Source: Flammeovirga sp. OC4
Lineage (GTDB): Bacteria > Bacteroidota > Bacteroidia > Cytophagales > Flammeovirgaceae
NCBI RefSeq assembly: GCF_000812565.1
Contig: NZ_JTAM01000004.1
Coordinates: forward strand, 124,001 to 188,000
Length of the DNA stretch: 64,000 nucleotides
Reading direction: 5' to 3'
Every line of letters starts with the position of its first letter. Position 1 is the stretch's first letter. This document shows, in pieces, positions 18,409-29,194 of the stretch. Position numbers and translations under genes: made by a program. The notes beneath the pieces were generated by a model. That model saw nothing but the letters and a program-made list of their open reading frames with translations, was not told the DNA's origin and did not search any database.

Positions 18409-18909
18409 ATGGAAACTGTTTTCAGAGATTATATTGAAACTCCTCTAGGACTTATGGTGGTGGAAGCCACTCCTAGGGGAGTTTCAAAAATTCGTTTTTT
18501 AGAAGAAGGAGAAGAAATCATTGATGATTTACCGAACCCACATACTATGGACGCTATCGAGTGGATCGATAATTACTTTCAAGGAAATAGCAAATTAGGG
18601 TTTGACTTTTCTATTGATTTGTCGGGCACAACATTTCAAAAACAGGTTTGGAAAGAACTCTGTAAAGTAAAATACGGTACTGTTGCTACTTATCTTGATA
18701 TATCTGAAAGAATTGGAAATCCTAAAGCAATTCGCGCGGTTGGTGCAGCTAACGGCCAAAATCCAATTGCATTGGCAATTCCCTGCCATAGAGTCATTGG
18801 AAGTGATGGTACACTCACTGGGTATGCAGGCGGATTAGGTAGAAAAAAATGGCTTTTACAACATGAAGGGTACATCAAATATGGGCAAGAACAACTCAGC
18901 CTTTTTTAA
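18409..18909 (+). CDS. ogt: Methylated-DNA--[protein]-cysteine S-methyltransferase
   Basis: 166 residues. The active-site motif IPCHRVIG contains the acceptor Cys126; upstream are FQKQVWKEL and AVGAANGQNP, the DNA-binding and substrate-pocket segments. It repairs O6-methylguanine by suicidal transfer of the methyl group to the cysteine. Last gene of the rsmI-lnt-ogt run; its last four bases overlap the end of the convergent CheC-like gene. Confidence 0.93.
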   Translation: METVFRDYIETPLGLMVVEATPRGVSKIRFLEEGEEIIDDLPNPHTMDAIEWIDNYFQGNSKLGFDFSIDLSGTTFQKQVWKELCKVKYGTVATYLDISERIGNPKAIRAVGAANGQNPIALAIPCHRVIGSDGTLTGYAGGLGRKKWLLQHEGYIKYGQEQLSLF

Positions 18910-19571
18910 CCAAAAAAACTTTTAAAGAATCCTTTTTTGTCCTCTTTCTTATCATCATCCTGCTGACCAACAAATGCATTTTCAATATCAAAATTCCTTA
19001 CAAATGGAATTAAGGTTTCATCAAACATGCAAATCAGCTCTAAATTAACTCTAGACTTAAAAGCTCCTAATTCAGCTTTCAATGCATAAGAGACGTTCAT
19101 GACTTCTTCCTTTTTATGAATAAATTTATCAAAGTTTTCCAAAGACATTTCCTGAATAGCAGGAACATGACCATACATTGTATTATTGAAAAGATTGGCA
19201 AACTTTGTCACAAATGCAGCGATTAGGATATTATCTAATTCCAATAACATTGCCTCTCTCATATGTTTCTTTCCCCACTCAGTTCTAGGTAATGTCTTTT
19301 CTATAATTCCCTGTTCATCTTCTCCATGTACTATAAGCATGGTCTCTGCTTTCATATCACCTACAATATCTGTTGTCAATACAAATAGATCTTCTTTATA
19401 ATCTTGACGCAATAGTTGTTCTTTAGATAAATCTTTAACTTCAATCACATTCCTTACTAAAATTTCATCTTTTAGAACGGTAGACAGAGCACTGGCTACA
19501 TTTCCTAGTGCAATATTTGTTATATCATTTATCAAATAAGATTTCTCTATTGAAAACTGGGATTGAAACAT
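18906..19571 (-). CDS. CheC/CheX-like chemotaxis phosphatase or inhibitor
   Basis: 221 residues, with two related helices typical of the CheC/CheX/FliY fold: INDITNIALGN at the N-terminus and LLELDNILIAA at about 130-140. Compared with the CheC motif (D/S)xxxExxN, the second copy keeps Glu and Asn, while the first has Asp in place of Glu. One phosphatase centre may therefore be intact. The family dephosphorylates CheY-P. It is the last gene of the minus-strand chemosensory cluster, 29 bases after cheA. A polar tail with KKEDKKGFF follows the fold. Confidence 0.65.
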   Translation of the reverse strand: MFQSQFSIEKSYLINDITNIALGNVASALSTVLKDEILVRNVIEVKDLSKEQLLRQDYKEDLFVLTTDIVGDMKAETMLIVHGEDEQGIIEKTLPRTEWGKKHMREAMLLELDNILIAAFVTKFANLFNNTMYGHVPAIQEMSLENFDKFIHKKEEVMNVSYALKAELGAFKSRVNLELICMFDETLIPFVRNFDIENAFVGQQDDDKKEDKKGFFKSFFG

Positions 19572-19600
19572 AATGAATTCTTTCTGGTATTCTAAGTTAA

Positions 19601-21400
19601 TTATACAGTTGCAAAAGTGGGTTTAAATAAAAATTCAGATATATCGTTAGCATCTAATACAAGACAAACATTTCCATTACCTAAAATTGTAGCTCCACTG
19701 ATAAAACGAGCATTTTCTACAGGTTTACCCAATGGTTTTTCGATAATTTCTTTCTGTTGTAGTAATCGATCCACTACAAAACCAATCATCTTATTATCAA
19801 CTGAAACCACTACAATATTAATTTTAGCTTCAGGGTCTTCTATCTGATCAAAAGAACGGTGAAGCAATTGTGGGTTTTGAAGTTCTTCATTGTCTTTGCA
19901 GTCAAAAATATCTCTCAAAAACATCACTGTAATAGTATCATCCAAATGTGAAGTAACTAAACCACTACCTACTTTGTGAATTGAAGATTTTTTGACAGAA
20001 ATAACTGCCTCTGTAAATGATAACGGAATAGCATACTCTGTATTGTTGATAATAAAAAGTAAAGCTGATTTTACAGCCATTGAAGAAGGCAAACTGAGAC
20101 TAAACGTAGTTCCTTGTCCTAATACTGTTTTGATATTTATTTTTCCACCGACAGCATCAACTGCTTTTTTGACAACATCCATTCCTACTCCCCTACCACT
20201 CACTGAAGTGACATTATCAACACTTGAAAAACCAGGTTCAAAAATAAACTTCACCACATCATCATCAGAAAGGGAGGCGATAGCCTCTGGTGTAGCGAGG
20301 TTTTTCTCTACTACTTTTTTCCTGATTTTGTTCGCATCAATACCATATCCGTCGTCATTTACCTCAATAATCACATACTCCTTATCAGACGTTGCTCTTA
20401 GTTGAATGGTACCTTGCTCTTTTTTCCCTTTCTTTCTTCTTTCTTCAGGGCCTTCTATTCCATGACTTACCGCATTACGGACTAAGTGAATCATAGAATC
20501 ACTAATAATCTGTAATACATTTCTATCAATTTCAATTTCTGTACCTTGAAGATCAAGGTTCACCTTTTTATTTTCAATAGAAGCTACATCACGTACAATA
20601 CGGTGAAACTTATGAAATAAAGCACCAACTTGCACCAATCGAACTCCCATTACAGAATATTGTAAATCAGAAGTAATTCTATACAAACGGGTATATTCAT
20701 TCGTTACACCGACACTTGCACCTTGAGCTATAATTCTATCTTTTTCAATAGCCAATTCCCCTACTAAATTCAATAAAGTATCTAGTTTGGAAACAGGAAC
20801 CTGAACAAAATCAGAGAAGGTAATTTTTGATTTCTTCTCTTCTTCATCCATAAACTCATCGGCTAAAGGAATACCAATTGGAACAGGTTGTTCTGAGGCT
20901 AAGGTTTCTTTTTGACTTTCCGTTAATTCTTCCTCCAACTGTTTTTGGAGGGTTGCTTCTATTTCCTTGTCTTTTTTTTCTGACGACTCACCTCCTTGCG
21001 TATGCTCGTATTCAATTTCACCTTTTAAGTTTCGAAGGATTACTTTGAGCTTGGCCCGCATTCCTTTATAAGGTACTTTTTTATCGACCTTCACACCTTC
21101 AATCATTTCTCCAAGCTTATCAATCGCTTTAAAGAGATCATTAAAAACCATAGAGGTCAACGTAATGTTGCCTTTTCGAATTTCACTGAAAATATCCTCC
21201 AACAGATGCCCAACGGAAGCGACATCTTCGAATCCCATAGCCGCAGCATTACCTTTGAGGGTATGGATTATTCTAAAAATAGCTTCTGTTGCTTCTCTAT
21301 CAGCATGATTTTTTTCCAGCTGTGTAAATAACCTGTTGAGCTGTTCAAAACTATCCTGAGCTTCGGCGAGAAATATCTGTTTAAGTTCTTCTTCTTTCAT
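19601..21400 (-). CDS. cheA: Chemotaxis-type histidine kinase CheA (no P2 domain)
   Basis: 599 residues. P1 is an Hpt domain with the phosphoryl-accepting His46 in IIHTLKGNAAAMGF. A charged linker (about 120-195) follows in place of the usual P2 CheY-binding domain. P3 is the dimerisation helix (VSKLDTLLNLVGELA). P4 has the N box HLVRNAVSHGIEG (about 306), DDGYGID and GRGVGMD, and P5 is a CheW-like domain to the end. CheA couples receptor state to CheY phosphorylation. Shortness comes from the missing P2. It lies in the chemosensory cluster, downstream of cheY. Confidence 0.93.
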   Translation of the reverse strand: MKEEELKQIFLAEAQDSFEQLNRLFTQLEKNHADREATEAIFRIIHTLKGNAAAMGFEDVASVGHLLEDIFSEIRKGNITLTSMVFNDLFKAIDKLGEMIEGVKVDKKVPYKGMRAKLKVILRNLKGEIEYEHTQGGESSEKKDKEIEATLQKQLEEELTESQKETLASEQPVPIGIPLADEFMDEEEKKSKITFSDFVQVPVSKLDTLLNLVGELAIEKDRIIAQGASVGVTNEYTRLYRITSDLQYSVMGVRLVQVGALFHKFHRIVRDVASIENKKVNLDLQGTEIEIDRNVLQIISDSMIHLVRNAVSHGIEGPEERRKKGKKEQGTIQLRATSDKEYVIIEVNDDGYGIDANKIRKKVVEKNLATPEAIASLSDDDVVKFIFEPGFSSVDNVTSVSGRGVGMDVVKKAVDAVGGKINIKTVLGQGTTFSLSLPSSMAVKSALLFIINNTEYAIPLSFTEAVISVKKSSIHKVGSGLVTSHLDDTITVMFLRDIFDCKDNEELQNPQLLHRSFDQIEDPEAKINIVVVSVDNKMIGFVVDRLLQQKEIIEKPLGKPVENARFISGATILGNGNVCLVLDANDISEFLFKPTFATV

Positions 21401-21507
21401 TCGTGTAAGTACATAATAAGTACTGAGTCAAAATGGACTGAACGCGTTTTTAAATATTCTTTGTATAAAAGAATAGCACATTCAATCACTTTGAACTGGT
21501 ACTTCAA

Positions 21508-21867
21508 TTAAATAATCTGACCTATTGCTTCAGTCAACTGCTCAGGAGTAAATGGTTTCACTAAATAGCTATCCAACCCTAGGTTCATACCTTCATCAAT
21601 CACTGCCTGTTGTCCAACAGCACTAATCATTATAATTTTAGAAGTAAGGTCTTCCTCTTTTAGTGTTTTTAAAATATCGAGCCCTAACATATCAGGGAGA
21701 ATATTGTCCAATGTAATCAGGTCAGGTTCTGAGTCTAATGCTAGGTCTATCGCTTCTTCACCGTTTGATGCTTGTCCTATTACTTCAAACCCCGCTTCTT
21801 CTAATGCGTCCTTGATAATAGAACGCATGTACAAAGAATCATCAACTATTAATACTTTTTTAGCCAT
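21508..21867 (-). CDS. cheY: CheY-type stand-alone response regulator
   Basis: 119 residues, a single receiver domain with the acidic pair D9-D10, phospho-acceptor D54, and switch Lys104 in VKPF. No output domain. It is encoded between cheW and cheA, so it should be the phosphorylation target of this CheA. With no flagellar motor genes in view, its downstream partner is unknown. Confidence 0.92.
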   Translation of the reverse strand: MAKKVLIVDDSLYMRSIIKDALEEAGFEVIGQASNGEEAIDLALDSEPDLITLDNILPDMLGLDILKTLKEEDLTSKIIMISAVGQQAVIDEGMNLGLDSYLVKPFTPEQLTEAIGQII

Positions 21868-21887
21868 GGGTAAATAAACATTAAATT

Positions 21888-22445
21888 TTAAATCTTCGAC
21901 CCTATAACAGTTTTCAGGTCTTCTTTTGTGATAATCTTAAAGATGTCTATCAAAATGATCAATCGATCTTCAATCTTAATAATACCATTAATATAATCTT
22001 GCTCTCCGTGCATTTCTGTTACTACGGCGGGCGTGTAATCAATATCCGTATCCGCTACAGATAAGGTATTAGGGACATCTTTTACTAAAATAGCCATATT
22101 GAATTCATGACTTTCCACTACAAGTGTATAGCCGCTGGTCTCATTAATGGTTTTATTGAGCGAAAACTTATCTTCCAAATCAATAATGGCCAATATATTT
22201 CCTCTGATATTTGCAACACCACGTACGTAAGAAGGTGTTAGAGGTATTTTCGTAATTCGAGGAGTGATCACAACTTCTTTGATTTGGTCTATCCGAAGTC
22301 CATACTCTTCCTCTCCTAGTCGAAAAACAATAATGTTACTTTTTTTTTCTTGCTCATCATCAATGGTCACTTTAGCCATATCTAGAGCCTCAGCAATTCT
22401 TTCTTCTTTTGATGGAGATGCATTGCTTGGTTCTTCCACATTCAT
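21888..22445 (-). CDS. cheW: CheW-like coupling protein with N-terminal extension
   Basis: 185 residues. A polar extension of about 40 residues precedes a CheW domain (from FRLGEEEYGLRIDQIKEVV to the end), with the conserved YVRGVANIRGNILAIIDL. It couples the receptor to CheA. The extension is not part of the family core. Twenty bases separate it from cheY, and about 70 from the receptor gene upstream. Confidence 0.92.
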   Translation of the reverse strand: MNVEEPSNASPSKEERIAEALDMAKVTIDDEQEKKSNIIVFRLGEEEYGLRIDQIKEVVITPRITKIPLTPSYVRGVANIRGNILAIIDLEDKFSLNKTINETSGYTLVVESHEFNMAILVKDVPNTLSVADTDIDYTPAVVTEMHGEQDYINGIIKIEDRLIILIDIFKIITKEDLKTVIGSKI

Positions 22446-22515
22446 AATAATGAGGTCGTTTTTAGGATAATTATTTAAGGAAGGGGCGTTTGAAGTGTAA
22501 CGCCCCTGTCTACTA

Positions 22516-25500
22516 TTATTTTAATTTAAACTTACCAACTCCCTCTTTCAATTGGGAGGCCACTTGGTTAAGTTCTTCCGATGTTTCACCCATCTCTTTC
22601 ACTGATCCAGACATTTCATCGGCAACACCTGCCACGTTTTTAGTTCCAGCGGCGGTATCTTCTGATACAATTACAATTTTCTCAATATTTTGAACAACCG
22701 AGTCAATTGAACCTTTCTGAGTATCTGTCGCTTCCAATACGTCTTTTGACAGTTTCAAGGTTTCTTCACTAGAGTCTAAAATGGTTTTGAATACCTCTGA
22801 TACATCTTTTGTGGCACCGTTCCCCACTTTTACAGACTCTTCCATTTTGTCAATGGCTTTTGTTGCTAACCCAACGTCTTTCTGAACGTCTTGGATTACT
22901 TTCTCAATACCACCAGCAGATTGTCTGGAATCTTCAGCCAGTTTACGAATTTCTTCGGCAACGACTGCAAAACCTCTACCTGCATCACCTGCTCTGGCGG
23001 CCTCAATAGCGGCATTCAGTGCGAGTAGGTTGGTTTGTGATGCAATGTCTGTGATTACGGTTAGTGCTCTGGAAATTTCTTCTGATCGTTTGGCCAAGAT
23101 TTCAATAGATTCAGATGTAGATCCCGCAGAGTTTTCAATGGCATTCATATTTTCTACCAAGTGCTTGATGATCATCATACCATTTTGACAAGACTCCATA
23201 CCAGATTCAGCTGATCGGTTAATGACGTGTGCCTTATTACCGGTGTCTTCTGCAGCTGATAGAATCTCATCTACCAATTTCGACGATTCATCCGTTCTTG
23301 CTACCTGTTCTAACATACCAGATGATATATCCTGAATGGCTGATACCACCGTACCTGTAGATTGATCCATGATCCCAAACTTCTGTTTCATTTGATCCGA
23401 AGACCCTGCCACTGTATTCGACATCTGTTCAATTTCAAGCAATAGACTTTGTAATCCATCCAAGGCTTCGTTTAGACCTTGAGCCATTTGCCCAATATCA
23501 CCAGCAGCGTGTCCTGTAAATCGCTTCGATAAGTCACCTTGTGCCATTGATTTGGTTAGCCCTTGGAACTCTAGAATTGGTTGTGAGATAGAGATCAATA
23601 AGTTGTTGAAGGCATCGGCTAATTCTTTCCATGCACCTTGAGCGCTTTCAATTTCAAGACGTTCACTCAGCTTACCTTGTTCACCTGCGATTTGCACTAC
23701 TCGGTTAATTTCTGTAATGAAGTTTTTGAGGTTATCTCTCAATGACCTGTTGTTTTCGATCATTCTACCGATATCTGAATCGAGGTTGATATTACCTAGA
23801 TCAATCTTTGCATCAAAATTACCTTTCGCAAGTTCATCTAAGAAATCAGAGAGTGCATTATAGGCCGTTTTAAATTCGGTAACATCTGAAGCATATTTCA
23901 CTACTTTGAAGATTTTACCTTCTGCATCTTCAATTGGATTATAAGTGGCTTGCAGCCATATTTCTTTACCCGATTTATGAACACGCTTATACTCTCCACT
24001 ATCAAAGACTCCGTTTCTCAGTTTTTCCCAGAAGTTTTTATATTCAAAACTTGTCGCATATTCTGATTCCACAAAGATGCTGTGATGTTTACCCAATATC
24101 TCTTCTTTACGATAACCTGTCGTGGTTAAGAAGTTATCATTACACTCTAAGATATTACCTTGAAGATCAAATTCTACGGACGCTTGTGCTTTAAGAATCG
24201 CATTGATTTTACCTCGGTTTTCAGCGTTGGCTAATCGTCTTTGCGTTACATCCTCCGCAATTTGTACTACTTTATAGTAATTACCTTCATGGTCTTGAAC
24301 TGGGTTATAAGTAGCTTGTAACCAAATTTCTTCTCCTGATTTATTCAATTGTTTGTAGACATCTCTATCAAACTCCCCTTTACGAAGCTTACTCCAGAAA
24401 TTTTTATATTCTTGAGAAAGTGCATATTCTTTTGGTACCAATTTACTGTGGTGTGCTCCTACCAACTCACCTGTATTGTATTGCGTATTTTGACAGAAGA
24501 TATCATTACAATCAAGGATGTTTCCAGATAGATCAAATTCAACACGCATGTAACTCGCATCAATCGCTGCAATCTTACCGCGGTTATCAGCATTGGCAAT
24601 TCTTCTTGCTGTAATGTCGTTGAGGTAAGCTACAATCTTCACATAATTACCATCATAATCCTGAATTGGGTTATAAGAACCTTCTAACCAAATCTCTCGA
24701 CCATCTTTAGTGATACGTTTGAAAGAATCTACGACATACTGTCCTTTCTGTAGTTTTGTCCAGAGTTCTTTGTTTCGAAGAACGGTATCTTGATCAACAC
24801 CAACGATGACATCATGTGGGTTATTCAAAACTTCTCCTTCATTGTACCCCATCACTTCGAGTAATGTATCGTTCATGGCAGTGATTTCTCCTTCCATAGA
24901 AAGCTCCATTACACCTGACGATTTCGAAATCGCTTCATCTAAACCATCTTTTTCAACTTGTTGGTCCATTTGAGCAGTTACATCGAATCGAATACCAATA
25001 TATTTGATCGGTTTACCCTCTTGATCCAATACCGGTGCAATCGTTGCATCAACCCAGTAATAACCACCATTTTTCTTCTGGTTACGGTATTTCACTTTGA
25101 AAATTCGACCTGCTTGAATCGTTTCCCAAAGCTCCTTGAATACTGCCTTCGGTGTTGAAGGGTGACGTACAATATTATGTGGCTGCCCTAATAATTCTTG
25201 TTTGGTATAACCTGATAGTTCTGCAAAAGTATCATTCACAAAAGTAATGTTACCATACAAGTCTGTTTCTGACATCAGAGCGGCTGAATTAAAGGCTACT
25301 ACTCTTGATTCTAACTCATTCTTTAAAGCTTCTGCTCTACGTTGGTTTTCGATTTGTTCAGTAATATCGGTAGCGTATTTCACTACTTTCATTGTCTTAT
25401 TGTTCAAATCAAAGATTGGATTATAAGTAGCTTGTAACCACATTATACTTCCATCTTTCTTCACCCTTCTGTAAACTCCTTCATCATGAACTCCTTGTTT

Positions 25501-28038
25501 CAGTTTATCCCAGAAGCGTTCATATTCAACCGTATTGGCGTAATCTTTTTCGACCAACATTCTGTGGTGTTGTCCCTTTAACTCGGATTTAGTATAACCT
25601 GTAGTTTCCTCGAACAAATCGTTACAATCCTGCATCACTCCATCTAAATCAAATTCTACTACGGCCTGAACATTGCCAAGGGCTGCAATTTTTGCTCGTG
25701 TTTCGGAGTTTCTTAGACGTCTTTCTGTTACATCTTCTGCAATTTTTACAATTTTGTAAACTTCGCCTTCTTGATTACGAATAGGATTATAAGTAGCCTG
25801 TAACCAAATTTCTTTCCCTCCAGCAGCTTTACGTTTGTAGACATTCTTATCTGCTTCTCCATTCCTCAGCTTATTCCAGAAATTCTTATAATCTTGCGAT
25901 TGACCATATTCCTTTTCCACCAAATTGACATGATCCAAACCTATCAATTCGTCTTTATTGTAACCTACTCCCTCAGAGAACAAATCATTACAATCAAGAA
26001 TACAACGGTCAAGATCAAATTCAACACGCATATAACTCGCATCTATTGCGGCAATTTTACCTCGGTTGTCTGAATTGGCCAATCGACGTGCAGTTACATC
26101 TTCTGCTATTTTTACGATCTTATAGACATTTCCTTCAAAATCTCTAATTGGACTATATGTAGCTTGTAACCAAACCTCTCTTCCGCCTGCTACTTTACGT
26201 TTGTAGACGTTCTTATCTGCTTCTCCATTTCTTAGCTTATCCCAGAACCTCTTGTATTCCTGAGATCTTCCATACACTTCATCTACTAAATTGATATGAT
26301 CTAATCCTATCAATTTCTCTTTTGAATAACCAACACCAATACTGAACAGCTCATTGCATTCAATAATACGACGATCAAGATCAAACTCCACACGCATATA
26401 ACTCGCATCTATTGCGGCAATTTTACCTCGGTTGTCTGAATTGGCCAATCGACGTGCAGTTACATCTTCTGCAACTTTAATGATTTTATAGATGTTTCCA
26501 TCGTGATCTCTAACAGGGTTATAAGATGCCTGTAACCAAACTTCTTTTCCTCCTGCTACTTTACGCTTGTAGACATTCTTATCCGATTCACCATTTCTCA
26601 GTTTATCCCAGAAAGTTCTATATTCTTGTGATCTTCCATACACCTCATCTACTAAGTTGATGTGGTCCAAGCCAATCAATTCATCTTTTGAATATCCTAC
26701 GCCTTCGGCAAATAGGTCATTACAATCAATGATTCGGCGTTCCATGTCAAATTCAACACGCATGTAACTCGAATCAATTGCCGCTACTTTACCTCTGTTA
26801 TCAGCATTGGCTAAACGTCTTTCGGTTACATCTTGAAGGTGAGCGATTACTTTCGCAATATTTCCATCGTAATCTTTCACTGTATTATATGTACCTTCAA
26901 GCCATTTGACATCTCCATTGACATCTATCCTTTTGAAGGTCTCTTTTACAGCTTTACCCGATTTCAATTTCTCTTTTCGGTTATTATCAATCCTAATATG
27001 ATCAGATTCTTTAGGAACAAGTATATCATGGTTTTTGCCCACAAGATCATGCTCTCTATAACCTAGATAATCCAAGAACATCTGATTCACAACAGTAATA
27101 TTTCCATCCATATCCATTTCAAGGATACCATTAGAATTTGATATTACTTCTTGTACAGCCTCTCTTTCTTTTTCATTGTCCATTTGGTCCGTTACATTAA
27201 AACGGACACCAATATATTTGATTGGCTTTCCTTCGGCATCTAGCACTGGAGCAATTGTAGCCTGTACCCAATAGTGACTCCCGTCTCTAGCTAGGTTTCT
27301 ATAAGTACCTTGGAATATTTGTCCATTTTGAACTTTATCCCACAACTCTTTGAATAGTGACTTTGGATTTGCCGGGTGTCTAACTATACTGTGGGGTTTA
27401 CCTATTAATTCTTCAGGCGTATAACCTGATAGTTTAGCAAAGGTTTCGTTTGCAAAAGTAATGGTTCCGTAAAGGTCAGTTTCTGATACTAAAGCTGCAG
27501 TGTGAAATATGTTAACGGTAGATTCCAGCTCACTTTTAATGTTTGAGAACTCTTGCTCTTTAAGTGCAGTATCAGTGACGTCTATGCCTAATAAAAGGTA
27601 CTTATAAAGCTTATTATTTTCATTATAGATAGGTGAAATCGTCACTTCCATCCACGCAGATCCTCCTTCTTTTGTTAGGTTTTTAGTCGTACCTGTATAA
27701 GTTTCACCTTTCTTTACAATACTAAGAACACTGTCAGAAAAGTGCTTAGGAGTCTCCGGAGAAAGGATTTTAGACAAAGGTTGATCAAACAGTTCTTTGG
27801 GTTTATAGCCTAAAAACTGAGCAAAACGGTCATTACATGAAATAATTGTACCGTCTAATTCGGCTTCAGCAACCAGAATTGTTTTGTTTAAAGCTTTTGA
27901 TTTTTCACGAAGCTGAAGGACCTCTTTCTTTAAGTCACTACAATCTTCATTTTGAATTTTTTTGGGTCTTTCATTTCCAGCAGAGGAATCGTCGCGGCTT
28001 AACAAACGATCCTTCTTGATATTATCTCCTAGTGCCAT
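22516..28038 (-). CDS. Cytoplasmic methyl-accepting chemoreceptor with 11 PAS domains
   Basis: 1840 residues. Eleven PAS/PAC units run from about 50 to 1400, most ending in DVT(A/E)RR, with units 4-6 and 10-11 spaced 122 residues apart. A HAMP-like linker follows (about 1400-1560), then the methyl-accepting signalling domain with its hairpin tip ([20 protein letters not shown], about 1680-1700). No signal peptide or membrane helix is visible, so it is a soluble receptor. PAS ligands (heme, flavin or other) are not deducible. Neighbouring PAS units share long identical DNA, so the array grew or is homogenised by recombination. The adjacent cheW, cheY and cheA are its likely partners, and the ParA gene lies immediately upstream. 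Confidence 0.92.
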   Translation of the reverse strand: MALGDNIKKDRLLSRDDSSAGNERPKKIQNEDCSDLKKEVLQLREKSKALNKTILVAEAELDGTIISCNDRFAQFLGYKPKELFDQPLSKILSPETPKHFSDSVLSIVKKGETYTGTTKNLTKEGGSAWMEVTISPIYNENNKLYKYLLLGIDVTDTALKEQEFSNIKSELESTVNIFHTAALVSETDLYGTITFANETFAKLSGYTPEELIGKPHSIVRHPANPKSLFKELWDKVQNGQIFQGTYRNLARDGSHYWVQATIAPVLDAEGKPIKYIGVRFNVTDQMDNEKEREAVQEVISNSNGILEMDMDGNITVVNQMFLDYLGYREHDLVGKNHDILVPKESDHIRIDNNRKEKLKSGKAVKETFKRIDVNGDVKWLEGTYNTVKDYDGNIAKVIAHLQDVTERRLANADNRGKVAAIDSSYMRVEFDMERRIIDCNDLFAEGVGYSKDELIGLDHINLVDEVYGRSQEYRTFWDKLRNGESDKNVYKRKVAGGKEVWLQASYNPVRDHDGNIYKIIKVAEDVTARRLANSDNRGKIAAIDASYMRVEFDLDRRIIECNELFSIGVGYSKEKLIGLDHINLVDEVYGRSQEYKRFWDKLRNGEADKNVYKRKVAGGREVWLQATYSPIRDFEGNVYKIVKIAEDVTARRLANSDNRGKIAAIDASYMRVEFDLDRCILDCNDLFSEGVGYNKDELIGLDHVNLVEKEYGQSQDYKNFWNKLRNGEADKNVYKRKAAGGKEIWLQATYNPIRNQEGEVYKIVKIAEDVTERRLRNSETRAKIAALGNVQAVVEFDLDGVMQDCNDLFEETTGYTKSELKGQHHRMLVEKDYANTVEYERFWDKLKQGVHDEGVYRRVKKDGSIMWLQATYNPIFDLNNKTMKVVKYATDITEQIENQRRAEALKNELESRVVAFNSAALMSETDLYGNITFVNDTFAELSGYTKQELLGQPHNIVRHPSTPKAVFKELWETIQAGRIFKVKYRNQKKNGGYYWVDATIAPVLDQEGKPIKYIGIRFDVTAQMDQQVEKDGLDEAISKSSGVMELSMEGEITAMNDTLLEVMGYNEGEVLNNPHDVIVGVDQDTVLRNKELWTKLQKGQYVVDSFKRITKDGREIWLEGSYNPIQDYDGNYVKIVAYLNDITARRIANADNRGKIAAIDASYMRVEFDLSGNILDCNDIFCQNTQYNTGELVGAHHSKLVPKEYALSQEYKNFWSKLRKGEFDRDVYKQLNKSGEEIWLQATYNPVQDHEGNYYKVVQIAEDVTQRRLANAENRGKINAILKAQASVEFDLQGNILECNDNFLTTTGYRKEEILGKHHSIFVESEYATSFEYKNFWEKLRNGVFDSGEYKRVHKSGKEIWLQATYNPIEDAEGKIFKVVKYASDVTEFKTAYNALSDFLDELAKGNFDAKIDLGNINLDSDIGRMIENNRSLRDNLKNFITEINRVVQIAGEQGKLSERLEIESAQGAWKELADAFNNLLISISQPILEFQGLTKSMAQGDLSKRFTGHAAGDIGQMAQGLNEALDGLQSLLLEIEQMSNTVAGSSDQMKQKFGIMDQSTGTVVSAIQDISSGMLEQVARTDESSKLVDEILSAAEDTGNKAHVINRSAESGMESCQNGMMIIKHLVENMNAIENSAGSTSESIEILAKRSEEISRALTVITDIASQTNLLALNAAIEAARAGDAGRGFAVVAEEIRKLAEDSRQSAGGIEKVIQDVQKDVGLATKAIDKMEESVKVGNGATKDVSEVFKTILDSSEETLKLSKDVLEATDTQKGSIDSVVQNIEKIVIVSEDTAAGTKNVAGVADEMSGSVKEMGETSEELNQVASQLKEGVGKFKLK
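26024..26106. repeat. 83-bp direct repeat, copy 1 (PAS 5/6 boundary)
   Basis: 83 bases identical to 26390-26472, exactly 366 bases (122 codons) apart inside the PAS receptor gene. It codes for the end of one PAS unit and the start of the next. Confidence 0.9.
26390..26472. repeat. 83-bp direct repeat, copy 2 (PAS 4/5 boundary)
   Basis: Second copy of the 83-base block at 26024-26106, in the same reading frame. Identity at third codon positions shows recent duplication or gene conversion rather than protein-level constraint alone. Confidence 0.9.
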
Positions 28039-28231
28039 ATTAGAGCTATTTTGAAACGGGTAATTTTATGGGTTATAAAGAAAGTCTAAAGAACTTTCAT
28101 TACTTGGTTTTAGAAACTTAGATTAACTTCCTAAATTAAATTACGACTTTTTCAAAACAATATTATGGTACTGTTTGTTTGACTAGGAATATTTATATAG
28201 ATACTTCAAAAATCAAATTTGAGAATTCACT

Positions 28232-28996
28232 TTAGGGTAAAACTGATACCAATTCTCTCGCTACTCTCATATATGCCATAGCTCCTACTGAAAGCGGAGC
28301 ATAATCATAAATAGATTGTCCAAAGGATGGAGCCTCCACTAATTTAACATCGATGCCTATGTAATTTTCAAATACTCTGATACCAAAGTTTTCTTTGATA
28401 TGCTTATGGATTTCATGGGTCACCGTTCTTCTTGTATCAAACATAACAGGTAAAATACCTAGAATTGTAAGCTTATTATTCAGTGTTTCCTTAATCTGAA
28501 AAACAGTTTCTAGTATTTGAGAGAGCCCTTGCATACTTAGGACTTCCATTTGCAAAGGCACAAAGATATGGTCTGAAGCTGTAAGGGCATTAATACTTAA
28601 AATAGATAATGCAGGAGCACAATCAATCAAAATAAAATCAAATTTGTCTCTGACCTTATCTACTGCATTTTTAAGAATAAACTCTCTTTGATCAGCATTC
28701 ACCATATTGACTTCTGCATCAGCTAACGATACATCCGAGGCGGCGATGTATACCTTTTCTCGCTTTATGGCTATTTCTTTCAAATTGGCATCTTCAGTCA
28801 AAACATGAGTCACTGATTTTTTATATTCATTCTGAATTCCAAAATGAAACGTCATATTTCCTTGAGCATCCATGTCTATCAGTAATACCTTATTACCTAG
28901 CTTTCCCAAAGCTACACCAAGGTTGGTGGTGGTAGTAGTTTTACCTGTTCCTCCTTTCTGATTTACAATAGCGATAACTTTTGCTTGACGCCCCAT
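28232..28996 (-). CDS. ParA/Soj-family ATPase linked to the chemosensory cluster
   Basis: 254 residues with a deviant Walker A, KGGTGKTTT (about 14-22), the DMDAQGN motif and Walker B FILIDCAPALS. The length and complete fold match Soj/ParA partition ATPases. No parB gene follows. It lies upstream of, and on the same strand as, the soluble receptor gene (193-base gap). This resembles PpfA in Rhodobacter sphaeroides and ParC in Vibrio, which position chemoreceptor clusters (established for those species; transfer to this locus is inference). It could alternatively be a chromosome-partition ParA. Confidence 0.88.
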   Translation of the reverse strand: MGRQAKVIAIVNQKGGTGKTTTTTNLGVALGKLGNKVLLIDMDAQGNMTFHFGIQNEYKKSVTHVLTEDANLKEIAIKREKVYIAASDVSLADAEVNMVNADQREFILKNAVDKVRDKFDFILIDCAPALSILSINALTASDHIFVPLQMEVLSMQGLSQILETVFQIKETLNNKLTILGILPVMFDTRRTVTHEIHKHIKENFGIRVFENYIGIDVKLVEAPSFGQSIYDYAPLSVGAMAYMRVARELVSVLP

Positions 28997-29137
28997 ATAC
29001 TAAATAAAGTCTTTCTTTTCTGATTGATATTTTTAAAGCCTCCAAAGTGATTCATTTTTCATGAATTTTCCTCTGATTGATGAAGTTCGAAAAAAAACTT
29101 AAATAATTAAAGTTCAAACTATTTTATTTCAAAATAA

Positions 29138-29165
29138 AAAGGCTACCCATTACTGAGTAGCCTTT
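29138..29165 (-). terminator. Rho-independent terminator of gpmI
   Basis: AAAGGCTAC pairs with GTAGCCTTT over a ten-base loop, 30 bases past the gpmI stop, with an A-run at left that reads as a U-tract on the minus strand. Confidence 0.8.
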
Positions 29166-29194
29166 ACGAAATTTATTTATGAATTACTTAATAA

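Noticed and set aside
22516-28038. CRISPR-like or satellite repeats inside the receptor gene
   Set aside because: The repeats are in frame, 122 codons apart, and encode PAS domains. They are not short repeats with unique spacers.
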